Positions 16,793 to 25,622 of a stretch of 64,000 bases of DNA are shown here, in pieces; within the stretch, counting starts at the first letter, position 1; each line of letters starts with the position of its first letter. Source of the stretch: Burkholderiales bacterium (lineage in GTDB: Bacteria; Pseudomonadota; Gammaproteobacteria; Burkholderiales; SG8-41); contig JALHRQ010000006.1 of the NCBI GenBank assembly GCA_022841375.1, forward strand, positions 133,819 through 197,818, given 5' to 3'. The position numbers and the translations under genes were made by a program. The notes under the pieces are model-generated. The model made no database searches and had not been told where the DNA came from. It saw only the letters and a list, made by a program, of their open reading frames with translations.

Positions 16793-18679
16793 GTGTACCG
16801 AAGACAAGTCGAATGGGCATGCGCATTTGGCTTTTTATGTCTATTGCGTGCCATGTGCAGTTATGCGGCAGAACCGGAGGTTGCGGCATCAACCGCGGTC
16901 GCCGCGCAACCTGCAGCCTCGTCAGTGGGCGACGATATTGCTTCAATCGCCAGTTTTATCGATTGGCGGCTGGCACCCATCCGCTGGAGCGGAGCGTTCG
17001 GTACCGGCTTGCGGCTAAGCGGCGGCACCGATCAAGCGCGAAGATTTCAGGACGTGGAGACCGCGAACATACAGGGACGCAGCTACATTTGGCAGCCGTG
17101 GTTCGCGCAGTTTTCCGCAGGACTCGGATTGGTAACCTCACTTGATCGCGTCAGCAGCCGTGCGGGGGATGCCAACGGTGCAACGGCAGCCAGCTCCAGG
17201 AATACATCCACTACCCACACTGGTAATCTGGGACTAAATCTGCTCCCGGTCAGCCGCTTTCCGTTTCAATTCACCTACGACATCTCGGACAGTCGTGCCA
17301 GTGGAGAGCTCACAGGAAACGATTTTCAGCGACGCCACCTCGGTCTGCGCCAGAACTACCGCCCGCTTACGGGTAACACCAATTATGTGGTGGGTTACGA
17401 CCGTAACACCCTCAATTCGGCATCGTTCGGCGCCGACACCGTGAGCGCGCTGAATGGTGGTGTTACCCACAGTTGGAATACCCAAAATGTCGATGTTAAC
17501 GCTAGTCGCACCCGCAACACGCGCAGCAACACCGGTGAGAGTTCGCTGATCAGCCGGCTTAACGCGCGGCATGGCTACCGCCCGGATGGTACGTTGTCGC
17601 TGGATACGCAGGCGAGTTACAGCGGGAGCGATCTGCATCTGTTGAGTTCCGGGCTTGCTGCCGATATACGTTCGAGATTCCTGCAACTCAACTCGGTGGG
17701 GACCTGGCGACCCGAGGAAGATCATCCGCTTTACGTGGTGGGCAGCGCACGCCTGTTCCAGAACTCGTTTTCCAGCGGTAACTCAAATTCCGATTCAACT
17801 TCACTCGGCGGCAATATTGCAGCCAACTACCGCTGGACGCCACAAACAACGATTTATGGCACCTTCGGGCTTACCCAAGCAGCAAACGACATCGGAAGTA
17901 CACTTCTCACCAGTCAGGCGACGGGAATTAACTATACGCCGGATCCGATCAATTTTGGCGCGTACAGATACTCATGGTATGCCGGCGGCAATGTGGCCAA
18001 TCAGACCGGCGGTAGCGAAGGCGCCCGCAATAACGTCGGCGGCAACATCGGCCAAAACCTCACGCGCGGAATTCAGCTCAAAAGCTCGACCACACTGAGT
18101 CTCAGCGCCGGCCAGTCCTATTCTTTGAATCGCGACAGCGTCGCGTCGCTTGCACAGACACTCTCGCATACGGCCACTGTTGCGCTGCGCACTTCACCAA
18201 CGCTGAACTCGAACGCTTCTGTAAGTGCGACAGCAGCTGACTCGCGTACCTACGGAGTGAATGAAAATACCTTTCAAATCATTAACATACAGACGAACGG
18301 TCAAATCCAGTTCGGGCGCTATTCGTATGGATCGGCGAGCCTCACCCTTCAGGGCACACGCCAATACACGCTGGCTTCGCCTGCCAGTGATTTCATTTTC
18401 AATACCAGCGGCAACCTCACCTATAGCCACACCCGCGCATTCGATATACCGCTGTTGCGCTACACATTGATTTACAGCGGCAATCAAAATCAATTTCAGT
18501 CGCGCCTGCTGGGAGACATCAATGCGCCGCGCGAGCAGATCAGCCATTCGCTCGAACAACGGCTCGATTACAACATTGGTCGTATTGAGCTGCGCTTGAG
18601 CGCCCGTATCGCGCACATCGATGACCGCGATGACTGGCTGATTTTTTTCACCCTTAATCGTCGAATCGGCGAGTATTGA
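16793..18679 (+). CDS. Outer-membrane beta-barrel protein, candidate cytochrome conduit or export pore
   Basis: GTG 16793 with a GGAG eight bases before it gives a 628-residue protein with a signal peptide ending near AMCSYA. The remainder is rich in Asn, Ser, Thr and Gly, with alternating amphipathic strands (FTYDISDS, TNYVVGYDRN, YSYGSASLTLQG, RIELRLSARIAHI) ending in Tyr, as is usual for barrels. There is no Cys in the mature part, so no heme. The number of strands is large; I did not count them reliably. I recognise no named family (it is not clearly MtrB/PioB). Flanked by a PPIase and periplasmic triheme cytochromes, it could house an electron conduit or let the filament subunit out. Confidence 0.82.
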   Translation: MYRRQVEWACAFGFLCLLRAMCSYAAEPEVAASTAVAAQPAASSVGDDIASIASFIDWRLAPIRWSGAFGTGLRLSGGTDQARRFQDVETANIQGRSYIWQPWFAQFSAGLGLVTSLDRVSSRAGDANGATAASSRNTSTTHTGNLGLNLLPVSRFPFQFTYDISDSRASGELTGNDFQRRHLGLRQNYRPLTGNTNYVVGYDRNTLNSASFGADTVSALNGGVTHSWNTQNVDVNASRTRNTRSNTGESSLISRLNARHGYRPDGTLSLDTQASYSGSDLHLLSSGLAADIRSRFLQLNSVGTWRPEEDHPLYVVGSARLFQNSFSSGNSNSDSTSLGGNIAANYRWTPQTTIYGTFGLTQAANDIGSTLLTSQATGINYTPDPINFGAYRYSWYAGGNVANQTGGSEGARNNVGGNIGQNLTRGIQLKSSTTLSLSAGQSYSLNRDSVASLAQTLSHTATVALRTSPTLNSNASVSATAADSRTYGVNENTFQIINIQTNGQIQFGRYSYGSASLTLQGTRQYTLASPASDFIFNTSGNLTYSHTRAFDIPLLRYTLIYSGNQNQFQSRLLGDINAPREQISHSLEQRLDYNIGRIELRLSARIAHIDDRDDWLIFFTLNRRIGEY

Positions 18680-18716
18680 TTACATGCCGCGAATGAATCT
18701 TGCTTGGAGCAACTGC

Positions 18717-19166
18717 ATGAGAACAGAATTTCGTAAATTTTACCGGCCGGGCGTGCTGTGGGCGCTTGCGCTGCTGGCGGCCATTGCCGGCACAATGATC
18801 ACGACATCGGAGGCGCAGGCGGAATATGGCGATGTGGTGATCAATAACCATTCCGACGCTGCGGGTATGCGTCCGGTCGTGTTTCCCCATTGGTTTCATC
18901 GCGTGCGTTTCCGCTGCAAGGTATGCCACGCCGATCTCGGCTTTAAGTTCAAGGCCGGTGGCAACGATATCAATATGGTGAAGATTATCGATGGCCAGTT
19001 TTGCGGCTCCTGTCACAACGGCAAGGTTGCGTGGGCGGTTGACAGTTGCGATTTGTGTCATTCCGGCAAACCCGGCACCCCGACGCAGGTGCACGAGAGC
19101 ACGATCAATCTGTTGGTGACACCGGGTGCCTTGACACCGGCTCCTGCAGCGGCCGGAAAGAGGTGA
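18717..19166 (+). CDS. Triheme cytochrome c7-type protein
   Basis: ATG 18717, with TTGGAG eight bases upstream, gives a 149-residue protein; another in-frame ATG lies at 18684. A signal peptide ends at EAQA, then EYGDVV. Three CXXCH motifs (CKVCH, CGSCH, CDLCH) and the PHWFHR motif give the c7 (triheme, bis-His) layout. It is a paralogue of the product at 23082-23504, with which it shares EYGDVV, FPHWFHRVRFRCKVCH and the motif spacing. It is probably a small periplasmic carrier feeding the outer-membrane complex. It follows the barrel gene closely and ends two bases before the next start. Confidence 0.9.
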   Translation: MRTEFRKFYRPGVLWALALLAAIAGTMITTSEAQAEYGDVVINNHSDAAGMRPVVFPHWFHRVRFRCKVCHADLGFKFKAGGNDINMVKIIDGQFCGSCHNGKVAWAVDSCDLCHSGKPGTPTQVHESTINLLVTPGALTPAPAAAGKR

Positions 19167-19168
19167 CT

Positions 19169-20713
19169 ATGCGCCGTACTGCATTCATTATCGGCCTGCT
19201 GCTCGGGCTGCTGAGCAGCGCTCATGCACAGACACAGGAACTGTCTGGCGGACGTTCAATATATGACGTGCAATGCTTGCCATGTCATGGGAATGGTCTT
19301 TTGGGAGCGCCGCGCACGGGCGATGCAGCGGCTTGGGCGCCACGCATTGCAGCCGGTGTTAACGGGCTTTACGCCAATGCGATCAAAGGCAAGGGCGGCA
19401 TGCCGCCGCGTGGCGGAAACGCCGTGCTGACCGATACGCAAGTAATCGCTGCGGTCAATCACATGCTCAATTTATCCGCTGCCAAACCTGCCGCTGATGT
19501 TGCCAAAACCACTGTGGCGCCAGTTGACGCCGCTAGCGGCCGCAAGGTGTACCAGGCATCCTGCGCGGCGTGTCACGCCACCGGTGCTGCTGGCGCGCCA
19601 AAGCTCGGCGACAGTGTGGCATGGACCCAGCGATTGAACGCGGGCGCCGGTGCGATGCATACCAGCGCACTAAAGGGCAAAGGCGCGATGCCGCCGAAGG
19701 GTGGCAATGCCTCGCTCGCCGATGCCGACGTTCGTGCCGCAGTGGATTTCATGCTGGCGCAGGCGCGCGGGGGGGCAGCCACCCCCGCCGCGGTGGCTCC
19801 CGCAACAGCACCCGCAACGCCGTCCGCGCCACTCTCCGCAGATGGGGGTAAGGGACGCATGGTGTATCAGGCTTCGTGTGCGGCATGCCACAGCACGGGA
19901 GTGGCAGGAGCGCCGAAAATCGGAGACAGTGCTGCGTGGACGCCGCGATTGAAAGCGGGCGCCGGGGCAATGCAAGTCAGCGCACTCAAGGGCAAAGGTG
20001 CAATGCCGCCGAAGGGCGGCAATGCCTCGCTTGCCGATGCCGACGTTCGCGCCGCGGTGGATTACATAATCTCGCAAATGCGCACCGGCACGGCGGGGGC
20101 GGATGCGGGGACATCAGTGCCAGCCACGGCGGTGGCGAGCGTCACCCAGTCAATACCGCCTGCTCCGGTGGTGGCGCCAGGCCCGGCGGCCCAGTCCTCG
20201 AATGATCCGAATGCCTTTAACCGGCTGATGACGCCACCTTCTAAACGCAACGCCGCGCCGGCCGAAGACGGCATACACGACCCGGCAAGTCCCGGCACCA
20301 TGCTGTTACAGGCGCCGCTGGCATCATTTACAACGCTGCCGCGCAACAATACCGGCAACTACGTGGACTGGGGTGCGGCGCTGAGCAAGAAACAGATACT
20401 GCCGCGCTGGGACGTGCGCGACCCCAAAGCCGACGCCACAGTGATGGATTTGAACATCGTGCGTGAAGTCAAAGGATCAATGCCCGACGTGGTATTTCCG
20501 CACAAGCAACATACGGAGTGGCTGGATTGTTCCAATTGCCATCCAGCGATATTTATTCCGCAAAAGGGCGCCAACCAGATTAGCATGGCGGCGATCATGC
20601 TCGGCCAGAAATGCGGTGTGTGCCACGGCAAGGTGGCGTTTCCGGTGTCGGAATGCAGATTGTGTCATTCGCGCTCGAAGAACGCGCAGCCCACCGGGGA
20701 GGTCAAACGATGA
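19169..20713 (+). CDS. Hexaheme fusion cytochrome: three c5-type domains plus a c7-type domain
   Basis: AAAGAGG before ATG 19169 sets the start two bases after the previous stop; the 514-residue product has a signal peptide ending at AHA. Three class I c5-type domains carry CLPCH (about 36), CAACH (131) and CAACH (236), each followed by GAP..GD, W..R and a GKG.MPP(K/R)GGN Met-ligand loop. A Pro/Ala/Thr linker leads to a C-terminal domain with CSNCH, CGVCH and CRLCH (about 453, 481, 496), the c7 type. That domain shares GIHDP and FPH.QHT.WLDC.NCH with the protein at 22516-23085. Mixed His/Met and bis-His hemes suggest a bridge over a wide potential range (inference). The stop overlaps the next ATG as ATGA. 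Confidence 0.9.
   Translation: MRRTAFIIGLLLGLLSSAHAQTQELSGGRSIYDVQCLPCHGNGLLGAPRTGDAAAWAPRIAAGVNGLYANAIKGKGGMPPRGGNAVLTDTQVIAAVNHMLNLSAAKPAADVAKTTVAPVDAASGRKVYQASCAACHATGAAGAPKLGDSVAWTQRLNAGAGAMHTSALKGKGAMPPKGGNASLADADVRAAVDFMLAQARGGAATPAAVAPATAPATPSAPLSADGGKGRMVYQASCAACHSTGVAGAPKIGDSAAWTPRLKAGAGAMQVSALKGKGAMPPKGGNASLADADVRAAVDYIISQMRTGTAGADAGTSVPATAVASVTQSIPPAPVVAPGPAAQSSNDPNAFNRLMTPPSKRNAAPAEDGIHDPASPGTMLLQAPLASFTTLPRNNTGNYVDWGAALSKKQILPRWDVRDPKADATVMDLNIVREVKGSMPDVVFPHKQHTEWLDCSNCHPAIFIPQKGANQISMAAIMLGQKCGVCHGKVAFPVSECRLCHSRSKNAQPTGEVKR
19538..20066 (+). repeat. Tandem duplication of a c5 domain inside the hexaheme gene
   Basis: The second and third c5 domains (about 19538-19753 and 19850-20066) are nearly identical in DNA, with mostly silent third-base changes, over the MPPKGGNASLADADVRAAVD segment. 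The first domain (about 19249-19467) is clearly more diverged. This points to a recent internal duplication. Confidence 0.8.
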
Positions 20714-21648
20714 TATTGCGAGCGTTGTGGACGGGAGTGATGATAGGGATATGCACTGCCGCGTCTATTCCTTCAATGGCTGCCGAGTTGCCTGCAACCG
20801 GCTCTACAGTTGCGATTACACGCCAATTGGTCGAACAGAAAGAAGCGCTGGTAAAGCGGCTGCTTGCGGACTCGCCGGCCGTGCGCCGCGTGGAGGCAAG
20901 TGGCAACGCCGAGGCCAGAAAACACCTGGTGTCTGCCCAAGAAGCCTATCGCAAGGCGCTGAGCGCACTAAAGGCCAACGATTTGCAAGCGGCAGACAAG
21001 CAACTCAATAACGCGACCTTGTTGATTGGTAAGGCGCGCCAGTTAGCACCAGATCCCGCTACGCGCAATGTCGAGCAGCATCTCCGGTATGCGCAAATGT
21101 TGGAGTCGGTGGAGTCGCTCAAGGTAACTTATCACAGGCATTTGCAGCGCATGCGCAGACAGCCGGCGGACGCGATAACGAGCGACGCGCAGCTTGTGGA
21201 AATATCACGACGGATCGATAGCGCGAAAAGCCAGGCCAATGCCAAACAGTTTACGGAGGCTAACCGGACCCTGAGCGGTGCGGAGAATACGCTGATGGTG
21301 AACATCAGCCGCATGTTGGGGGCGCGTACGGTCGAGTACACCCTGCGTTTCGAAACCCAGGAGGAGGAGTACGGCTTTGAGCTCGATCGCAATCGCAGTT
21401 ACCTTGACCTGATACCGGTAGCAATCGCGGAGTTCAAACCGGGCAGCGAAGCTATACGGCAAGTGAATTACTTTGTAGATACCAATCGCCAGATGCGTGA
21501 ACTGGCACAGCAGCATACAGCAACAAAAAATTACAAAGAAGCGTTGGCGGCTGTGCGGGGTGGTACCGGATATTTGCAAAGCGCGCTGGAGGCAGTCGGG
21601 TTGAAAGTGCCGCCTGACACTAAGCCGGCTGCAGCGAGGCGGCCATAA
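20710..21648 (+). CDS. Secreted helical protein of unknown family, copy 1
   Basis: The 312-residue protein has a signal peptide ending near SMAA and no Cys in the mature part, so no heme. The body is predicted almost wholly helical, with long charged segments (VEQKEALVKRLLADSPAVRRVEASG, EAYRKALSALKANDLQAADKQL). A conserved element, EEEYGFELDRN, lies near residue 220. It is a paralogue of the next gene: both share E-R/K-SSG or SPAVR, the EEEY.(F/Y)E(L/I)DRN element and a C-terminal A..L..G....P. I do not recognise a family. It starts on the ATGA overlap and ends on a TAATG overlap, so it is tightly coupled to its neighbours. A scaffold or adaptor for the periplasmic cytochromes is speculation. 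Confidence 0.85.
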   Translation: MILRALWTGVMIGICTAASIPSMAAELPATGSTVAITRQLVEQKEALVKRLLADSPAVRRVEASGNAEARKHLVSAQEAYRKALSALKANDLQAADKQLNNATLLIGKARQLAPDPATRNVEQHLRYAQMLESVESLKVTYHRHLQRMRRQPADAITSDAQLVEISRRIDSAKSQANAKQFTEANRTLSGAENTLMVNISRMLGARTVEYTLRFETQEEEYGFELDRNRSYLDLIPVAIAEFKPGSEAIRQVNYFVDTNRQMRELAQQHTATKNYKEALAAVRGGTGYLQSALEAVGLKVPPDTKPAAARRP

Positions 21649-22511
21649 TGCCAATTCGCTGGCCTGGCGTGTTAATGGCCTGTGTGTTGGCGCTGCCGGT
21701 GTTCGCGCAGCAGGGGGCGGACAATTCGGCCGTGGATCACTTGCGGCTCGAACAGCGCTTTTCCTCAGTGGAGACATTGATCGAACGCTCGTCCGGTGCG
21801 CGGCAGATCGAATCCAGCGGCGTAACGGAAGCACGCGACAAACGCGAAAAGGCGCGGGAAATTTACCGGCAGGCGCGCGCGGCCTACGATAGTGGTCAAT
21901 TTGCGCGCGCGTCGCAGTTGCTGCCGCAGGCGAGCATGCAGATGTTCGAAGCGGTGCGGCTGGCCGCGCCGGAACAGATCACGGCGCCGAGGGCGCGCAG
22001 CGATTTTGAGGCGCGGCTGGAAAGTGTGAACTCGTTGCACGCCGCGTACCGCCGCGTCGCCGCCGAAAAAAATGGCGTATCGGACGCCGCCCAAACCAGC
22101 CGCGACATTGAGCGTCGGATCAGCGAAGCGAGGCGGCTTGCCGATGAAGGCCACGTCGACGCCGGGCGCGCCGAGCTTGATCGCGCTTATCTCATAACCA
22201 AGGCGGCAGTGAGTTCACTGCGCGGCGGCGACACACTGGTCCGTGCGCTTGAATTCGGTAGCAAGGAGGAGGAGTACCGCTATGAGATCGACCGCAACGA
22301 CACGCACCAGATGCTGATCAAGGTGCTGCTCGACGGCAAGCCGGAAACATCGCAGTCGCGCGGTTTCATCGATCGTGCCGAGCAACTGCGCAGGCAGGCC
22401 GAAGGTGCGGCCGCGCGCAACGATCATCTGGGCGCGATACAGCTTCTGGAACAATCCACGCGTGAACTGGTGCGTGCGATCCGCGGCGCTGGCGTTTACA
22501 TCCCGGGTTGA
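21648..22511 (+). CDS. Secreted helical protein of unknown family, copy 2
   Basis: The 287-residue protein has a signal peptide ending at VFAQ and no heme motif or Cys in the mature part. It is helical throughout, with TPR-like spacing of Ala and Tyr (EKAREIYRQARAAYDSGQFARASQLL) but no clear TPR consensus. KEEEYRYEIDRN near residue 205 matches copy 1. The one-base TAATG overlap with copy 1 suggests the two are made in equal amounts and may form a heterodimer (inference). Function unknown. Confidence 0.85.
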   Translation: MPIRWPGVLMACVLALPVFAQQGADNSAVDHLRLEQRFSSVETLIERSSGARQIESSGVTEARDKREKAREIYRQARAAYDSGQFARASQLLPQASMQMFEAVRLAAPEQITAPRARSDFEARLESVNSLHAAYRRVAAEKNGVSDAAQTSRDIERRISEARRLADEGHVDAGRAELDRAYLITKAAVSSLRGGDTLVRALEFGSKEEEYRYEIDRNDTHQMLIKVLLDGKPETSQSRGFIDRAEQLRRQAEGAAARNDHLGAIQLLEQSTRELVRAIRGAGVYIPG

Positions 22512-22515
22512 GCGC

Positions 22516-23085
22516 ATGCGCCAAGCCAGACACAGGATGGTATCCACGATCTCGCGGCTGCCGGTACTGATCCTGCTGCTGGTGAGCATGGCAGCGTGGG
22601 CGCAAACCGCACGGCAGTGGTTGCCGCTCGCCAAGGACGGCATTCACGATCCGCGCAATCCAGCATTGCGGCTGCTTCAGGAGCCGGCCGCGGCGCTGTC
22701 CCGGTTGCCAGCGGATGGTGCTGGCAATCAAGTGAACTGGGTGCATGCGCTGGAGCGCGGTGTCATTAACCCGCGTACCAATATTCTTCCCGAAACGCAG
22801 GTGATGGTGATCGATGTCGATATCTATCTTAACCTGCGTGGTGGTACCCCCATTGTGCGATTTCCGCATCGTGCGCACACCATGTGGCTGGATTGCACGA
22901 ACTGCCATCAACAGTTGTTTGCATCAAAAGCGGGCGCCAACAAGTTGAGCATGGAGGCGATGCTGAAAGGCGAGCAGTGCGGCGTGTGTCACGGCGCGGT
23001 TGCATTTCCGCTTACGGAGTGCGCTCGCTGCCACAACACGCCGCGCAACCAGCCATTGCCGGTGGGTGCGATACGCGGATCATGA
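22516..23085 (+). CDS. Triheme c7-type cytochrome related to the hexaheme C-terminal domain
   Basis: ATG 22516 gives a 189-residue protein with a signal peptide ending near AWAQ; an alternative ATG lies seven codons on. CTNCH, CGVCH and CARCH, together with FPHRAHT.WLDC, place it in the c7 group. The segment KDGIHDPRNPALRLLQEPAAAL and the following residues match the C-terminal third of the hexaheme fusion, so the two share an ancestor. It should be a soluble periplasmic electron carrier. The stop overlaps the next start as ATGA. Confidence 0.9.
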   Translation: MRQARHRMVSTISRLPVLILLLVSMAAWAQTARQWLPLAKDGIHDPRNPALRLLQEPAAALSRLPADGAGNQVNWVHALERGVINPRTNILPETQVMVIDVDIYLNLRGGTPIVRFPHRAHTMWLDCTNCHQQLFASKAGANKLSMEAMLKGEQCGVCHGAVAFPLTECARCHNTPRNQPLPVGAIRGS

Positions 23086-23504
23086 CAAGCGGCCTGTTCA
23101 AACGCCGCACGCTGATCGGGATGGGCAACGGCGTAAAACGCAGCGTGGTGTTGGCGCTGGTCGGATTGACGCTGCTGGCAGCGCCGGCGGAGGCGGAATA
23201 TGGTGACGTGGTGTTGAACAAACTTTCAGAGAAGAACGGGGTGCGTCCTGTGGTGTTTCCGCACTGGTTTCACCGCGTGCGCTTTCGCTGCAAGGTTTGC
23301 CACAGTGAACTCGGGTTCAAGATGCGCGCCGGTGCGAATCATGTGACCATGGCCGATATTACCAACGGAAAATTTTGCGGCATGTGCCACAACGGTCAGA
23401 TTGCGTGGGGCGCCAATCAATGCGATTTGTGTCATAGTGGAAAGCGCGGCCTGAAAAGCGGCATTTACGGCGGGCATCAAACCAGCGGACCTGGGCAATG
23501 GTAA
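23082..23504 (+). CDS. Triheme c7-type cytochrome, paralogue of the product at 18717
   Basis: The 140-residue protein has a signal peptide ending at AEA, then EYGDVVLN. CKVCH, CGMCH and CDLCH with FPHWFHRVRFR give the same c7 layout as the protein encoded 4.3 kb upstream; the two are highly similar over the whole mature length. The start follows the ATGA overlap with the preceding c7 gene, and the 3-prime end overlaps the NHL gene by seven bases. The pair probably arose by duplication of part of this operon. Confidence 0.9.
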   Translation: MTSGLFKRRTLIGMGNGVKRSVVLALVGLTLLAAPAEAEYGDVVLNKLSEKNGVRPVVFPHWFHRVRFRCKVCHSELGFKMRAGANHVTMADITNGKFCGMCHNGQIAWGANQCDLCHSGKRGLKSGIYGGHQTSGPGQW

Positions 23505-24526
23505 CGAAAGCAGTCCGTTTTCATTGTGTTCTTCATCTCTCCCGTCTACCGGGCAATGCACTGCGGGTCGCGACAGCGGCGTTTGCGCTGCTGCTCGCGG
23601 GCTGTGAGACGGCACCAAGCGCAGCGCCCGCAACGCCTGCGGGCAACGTGGTGCGTGCGCGATCCGCGCTGTCGCTGATGCCATGGCTGTCGCTCACCGG
23701 AGCGCGGCTTGCTTTAACCACCGATCACACCGGCATGCCATCGCCGAACGCCGGCCCGCTTGCCTTCATGCGCTTCATCCGTCCGCTTTCACTGGCTGCA
23801 CGCAATGGTGATCTGGTGATACTCGATTCGGGCTCCAACACGGCTTATCGTTATGACCCTGCACTCAATCTGATGAGCGCATTGCGCGGCGTGCCGACGC
23901 AACCCGGAACGCAGCTGGCACTGGGCGCAGACCATTCGCTCTATGCCATCGACCAGCCGGGCGCTCGCGTGCTACGTGTGGGAAGAAATGGTCAGATGCT
24001 GGCGAGCTACAGCGACCCCCTCAACATGCCACGTCCGGTTGATATTGCGGTCGACGATGCGCGCGGTCTGGTAATTGTTGCAGACGGCACTTACAATCAT
24101 CTGATTGCATTTCATGCGCTAGGCGGTGCCTCCTATGTGATTGCCTTGCGCGGCGGCGAACTATCCGTGGGGGCGGTGGGTGCAATCGCGCTGGGGCCGG
24201 ATGCGATTTATGTGACTGATCCGCTGTGCAGCTGCATAGCGCGCGTAGCCTTCACCGGCGGCGTGCTGAGCAATTTTGGCCGCGGTGCCGTCGTCCAGCC
24301 GGGATCGCTCGCCGTGGATCGTTTCCGGCGGGTGTTCGTCATTGATCAGTTCGAGCGCGCTCTTAAAGTATTCGACCGTGGACAATTGATTGACACCATA
24401 CCCGCACGTCGCTTCAACATGCAGCAGATCGACGATATATGGATCGATGAGGGTGTGCTTTATGTTGCCGACGGCCTGTCTGCGCGGGTTGAAGCGCTGC
24501 GTATCGCCGCACCGACAGGCCCCTAG
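23498..24526 (+). CDS. Divergent NHL-like propeller lipoprotein
   Basis: The 342-residue protein has a lipobox LLAGC with Cys36 after a hydrophobic segment. Propeller blades are weaker than in the other NHL proteins here but visible (GDLVILDSGSNTAYRYD, RPVDIAVDDARGLVIVADGTYN, QPGSLAVDRFRRVFVIDQFERALKVFD). An unusual CSC lies near residue 250. Lipid anchoring to the outer membrane is likely because Cys+1 is Glu rather than Asp (inference). It overlaps its neighbours, so it belongs to the operon. Confidence 0.82.
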   Translation: MVTKAVRFHCVLHLSRLPGNALRVATAAFALLLAGCETAPSAAPATPAGNVVRARSALSLMPWLSLTGARLALTTDHTGMPSPNAGPLAFMRFIRPLSLAARNGDLVILDSGSNTAYRYDPALNLMSALRGVPTQPGTQLALGADHSLYAIDQPGARVLRVGRNGQMLASYSDPLNMPRPVDIAVDDARGLVIVADGTYNHLIAFHALGGASYVIALRGGELSVGAVGAIALGPDAIYVTDPLCSCIARVAFTGGVLSNFGRGAVVQPGSLAVDRFRRVFVIDQFERALKVFDRGQLIDTIPARRFNMQQIDDIWIDEGVLYVADGLSARVEALRIAAPTGP

Positions 24527-24527
24527 C

Positions 24528-25622
24528 ATGCACCCGCACCGGCTGCTCATCTTGATTGCGGTGTTGATGCTCAGCGCTTGTGCGGGTGATGGAGTTCCGC
24601 GGGTGTTGCATTTCGGAATGTCCGACGCGCCGGAGGGTAAACGTGTACTGTGGCCGATGGCACCCGACGTGCCGCGCTATTTATACGCCGGCGAACTCGT
24701 CGGAGAAGCAAATTTTCGGAAGACCGAACGCGCGCATGAGGGCGTGGGTGGTTTTCTGCGCTGGATCGCAGGAATCATTGCCGGCGAGCAGGCACCGGTG
24801 GTGTTGCAGCGACCGCAGAGCGGTGCAGTGGATGAAAGTGGCCGTATCTACGTCACTGATGTAAGCCGACAGGCACTGTTTGTGTTTGATCAAAATGCGG
24901 GTGATCTGCTGGTGTGGGACAAAGCTGAGGGGCTGGCGAATTTTGTCACGCCGGTTGCAGTGACACCGGGTCCGGCTGGACAGATTTTGGTCAGCGATGC
25001 AGAACTGGGTATGGTCGCGCGACTGGACAGCAAGGGTAATCCACAACGCGGTTTCGGCAAAGGCATACTCAAACGTCCGACAGGAATTGCCTACGACGCC
25101 AAGCGGGGTCTGATCTACGTAGCGGACACGCGCGCCCATGACATTAAGGTCTTCAATAGTGACGGCGTACACGTTAAATCAATTGGCCGGCCTGGGGAAG
25201 GCGATGGGGAATTTAATGCGCCGACACATCTCGCATTCGCGCACGATGAACTCTATGTAATTGACACCTTGAACAACCGCGTGCAGGTCTTCAGCAACGG
25301 TGGCGCTGGAGACTATAAAATGCGGCTGAAGTTCGGCGCGCGCGGGCTCTACATCGGCAATCTGGTGCGTCCCAAGGGCGTGGCGGTCGACAGCGAAGGC
25401 AACATCTACGTCGTCGAATCCTATTACGACCGCCTGCTGGTATTCGACAAGTATGGCAATTTTTTGATGCCGATCGGCGGCACCGGGCCGGAGACCGGGC
25501 GCTTTTACTTGCCGGCGGGCGTATGGATTGATAGCCGTAACCGTGTGTTTGTCGCCGACATGTTTAATGGCCGCGTGGCGCTATTTCAGTTTTTGGGCGG
25601 AGGCGCGGATGGCGAACCATAA
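24528..25622 (+). CDS. NHL-repeat propeller lipoprotein
   Basis: The 364-residue protein has a lipobox MLSAC with Cys18. NHL blades are plain (RPQSGAVDESGRIYVTDVSRQALFVFD, RPTGIAYDAKRGLIYVADTRAHDIKVF, RPKGVAVDSEGNIYVVESYYDRLLVFD, YLPAGVWIDSRNRVFVADMFNGRVALF) and should close a six-bladed ring. The sequence PDVPRYLYAGEL resembles the entry segment of the propellers at 10023 and 13353. It starts one base after the previous stop and overlaps the 11-heme gene. A surface or periplasmic docking protein for that cytochrome is the likely role (inference). Confidence 0.88.
   Translation: MHPHRLLILIAVLMLSACAGDGVPRVLHFGMSDAPEGKRVLWPMAPDVPRYLYAGELVGEANFRKTERAHEGVGGFLRWIAGIIAGEQAPVVLQRPQSGAVDESGRIYVTDVSRQALFVFDQNAGDLLVWDKAEGLANFVTPVAVTPGPAGQILVSDAELGMVARLDSKGNPQRGFGKGILKRPTGIAYDAKRGLIYVADTRAHDIKVFNSDGVHVKSIGRPGEGDGEFNAPTHLAFAHDELYVIDTLNNRVQVFSNGGAGDYKMRLKFGARGLYIGNLVRPKGVAVDSEGNIYVVESYYDRLLVFDKYGNFLMPIGGTGPETGRFYLPAGVWIDSRNRVFVADMFNGRVALFQFLGGGADGEP

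Noticed and set aside
16793-18679. MtrB/PioB-type porin
   Set aside because: It is a barrel in the right context, but I see no N-terminal CXXC motif or other MtrB hallmark, and there is no adjacent MtrA-like decaheme gene.
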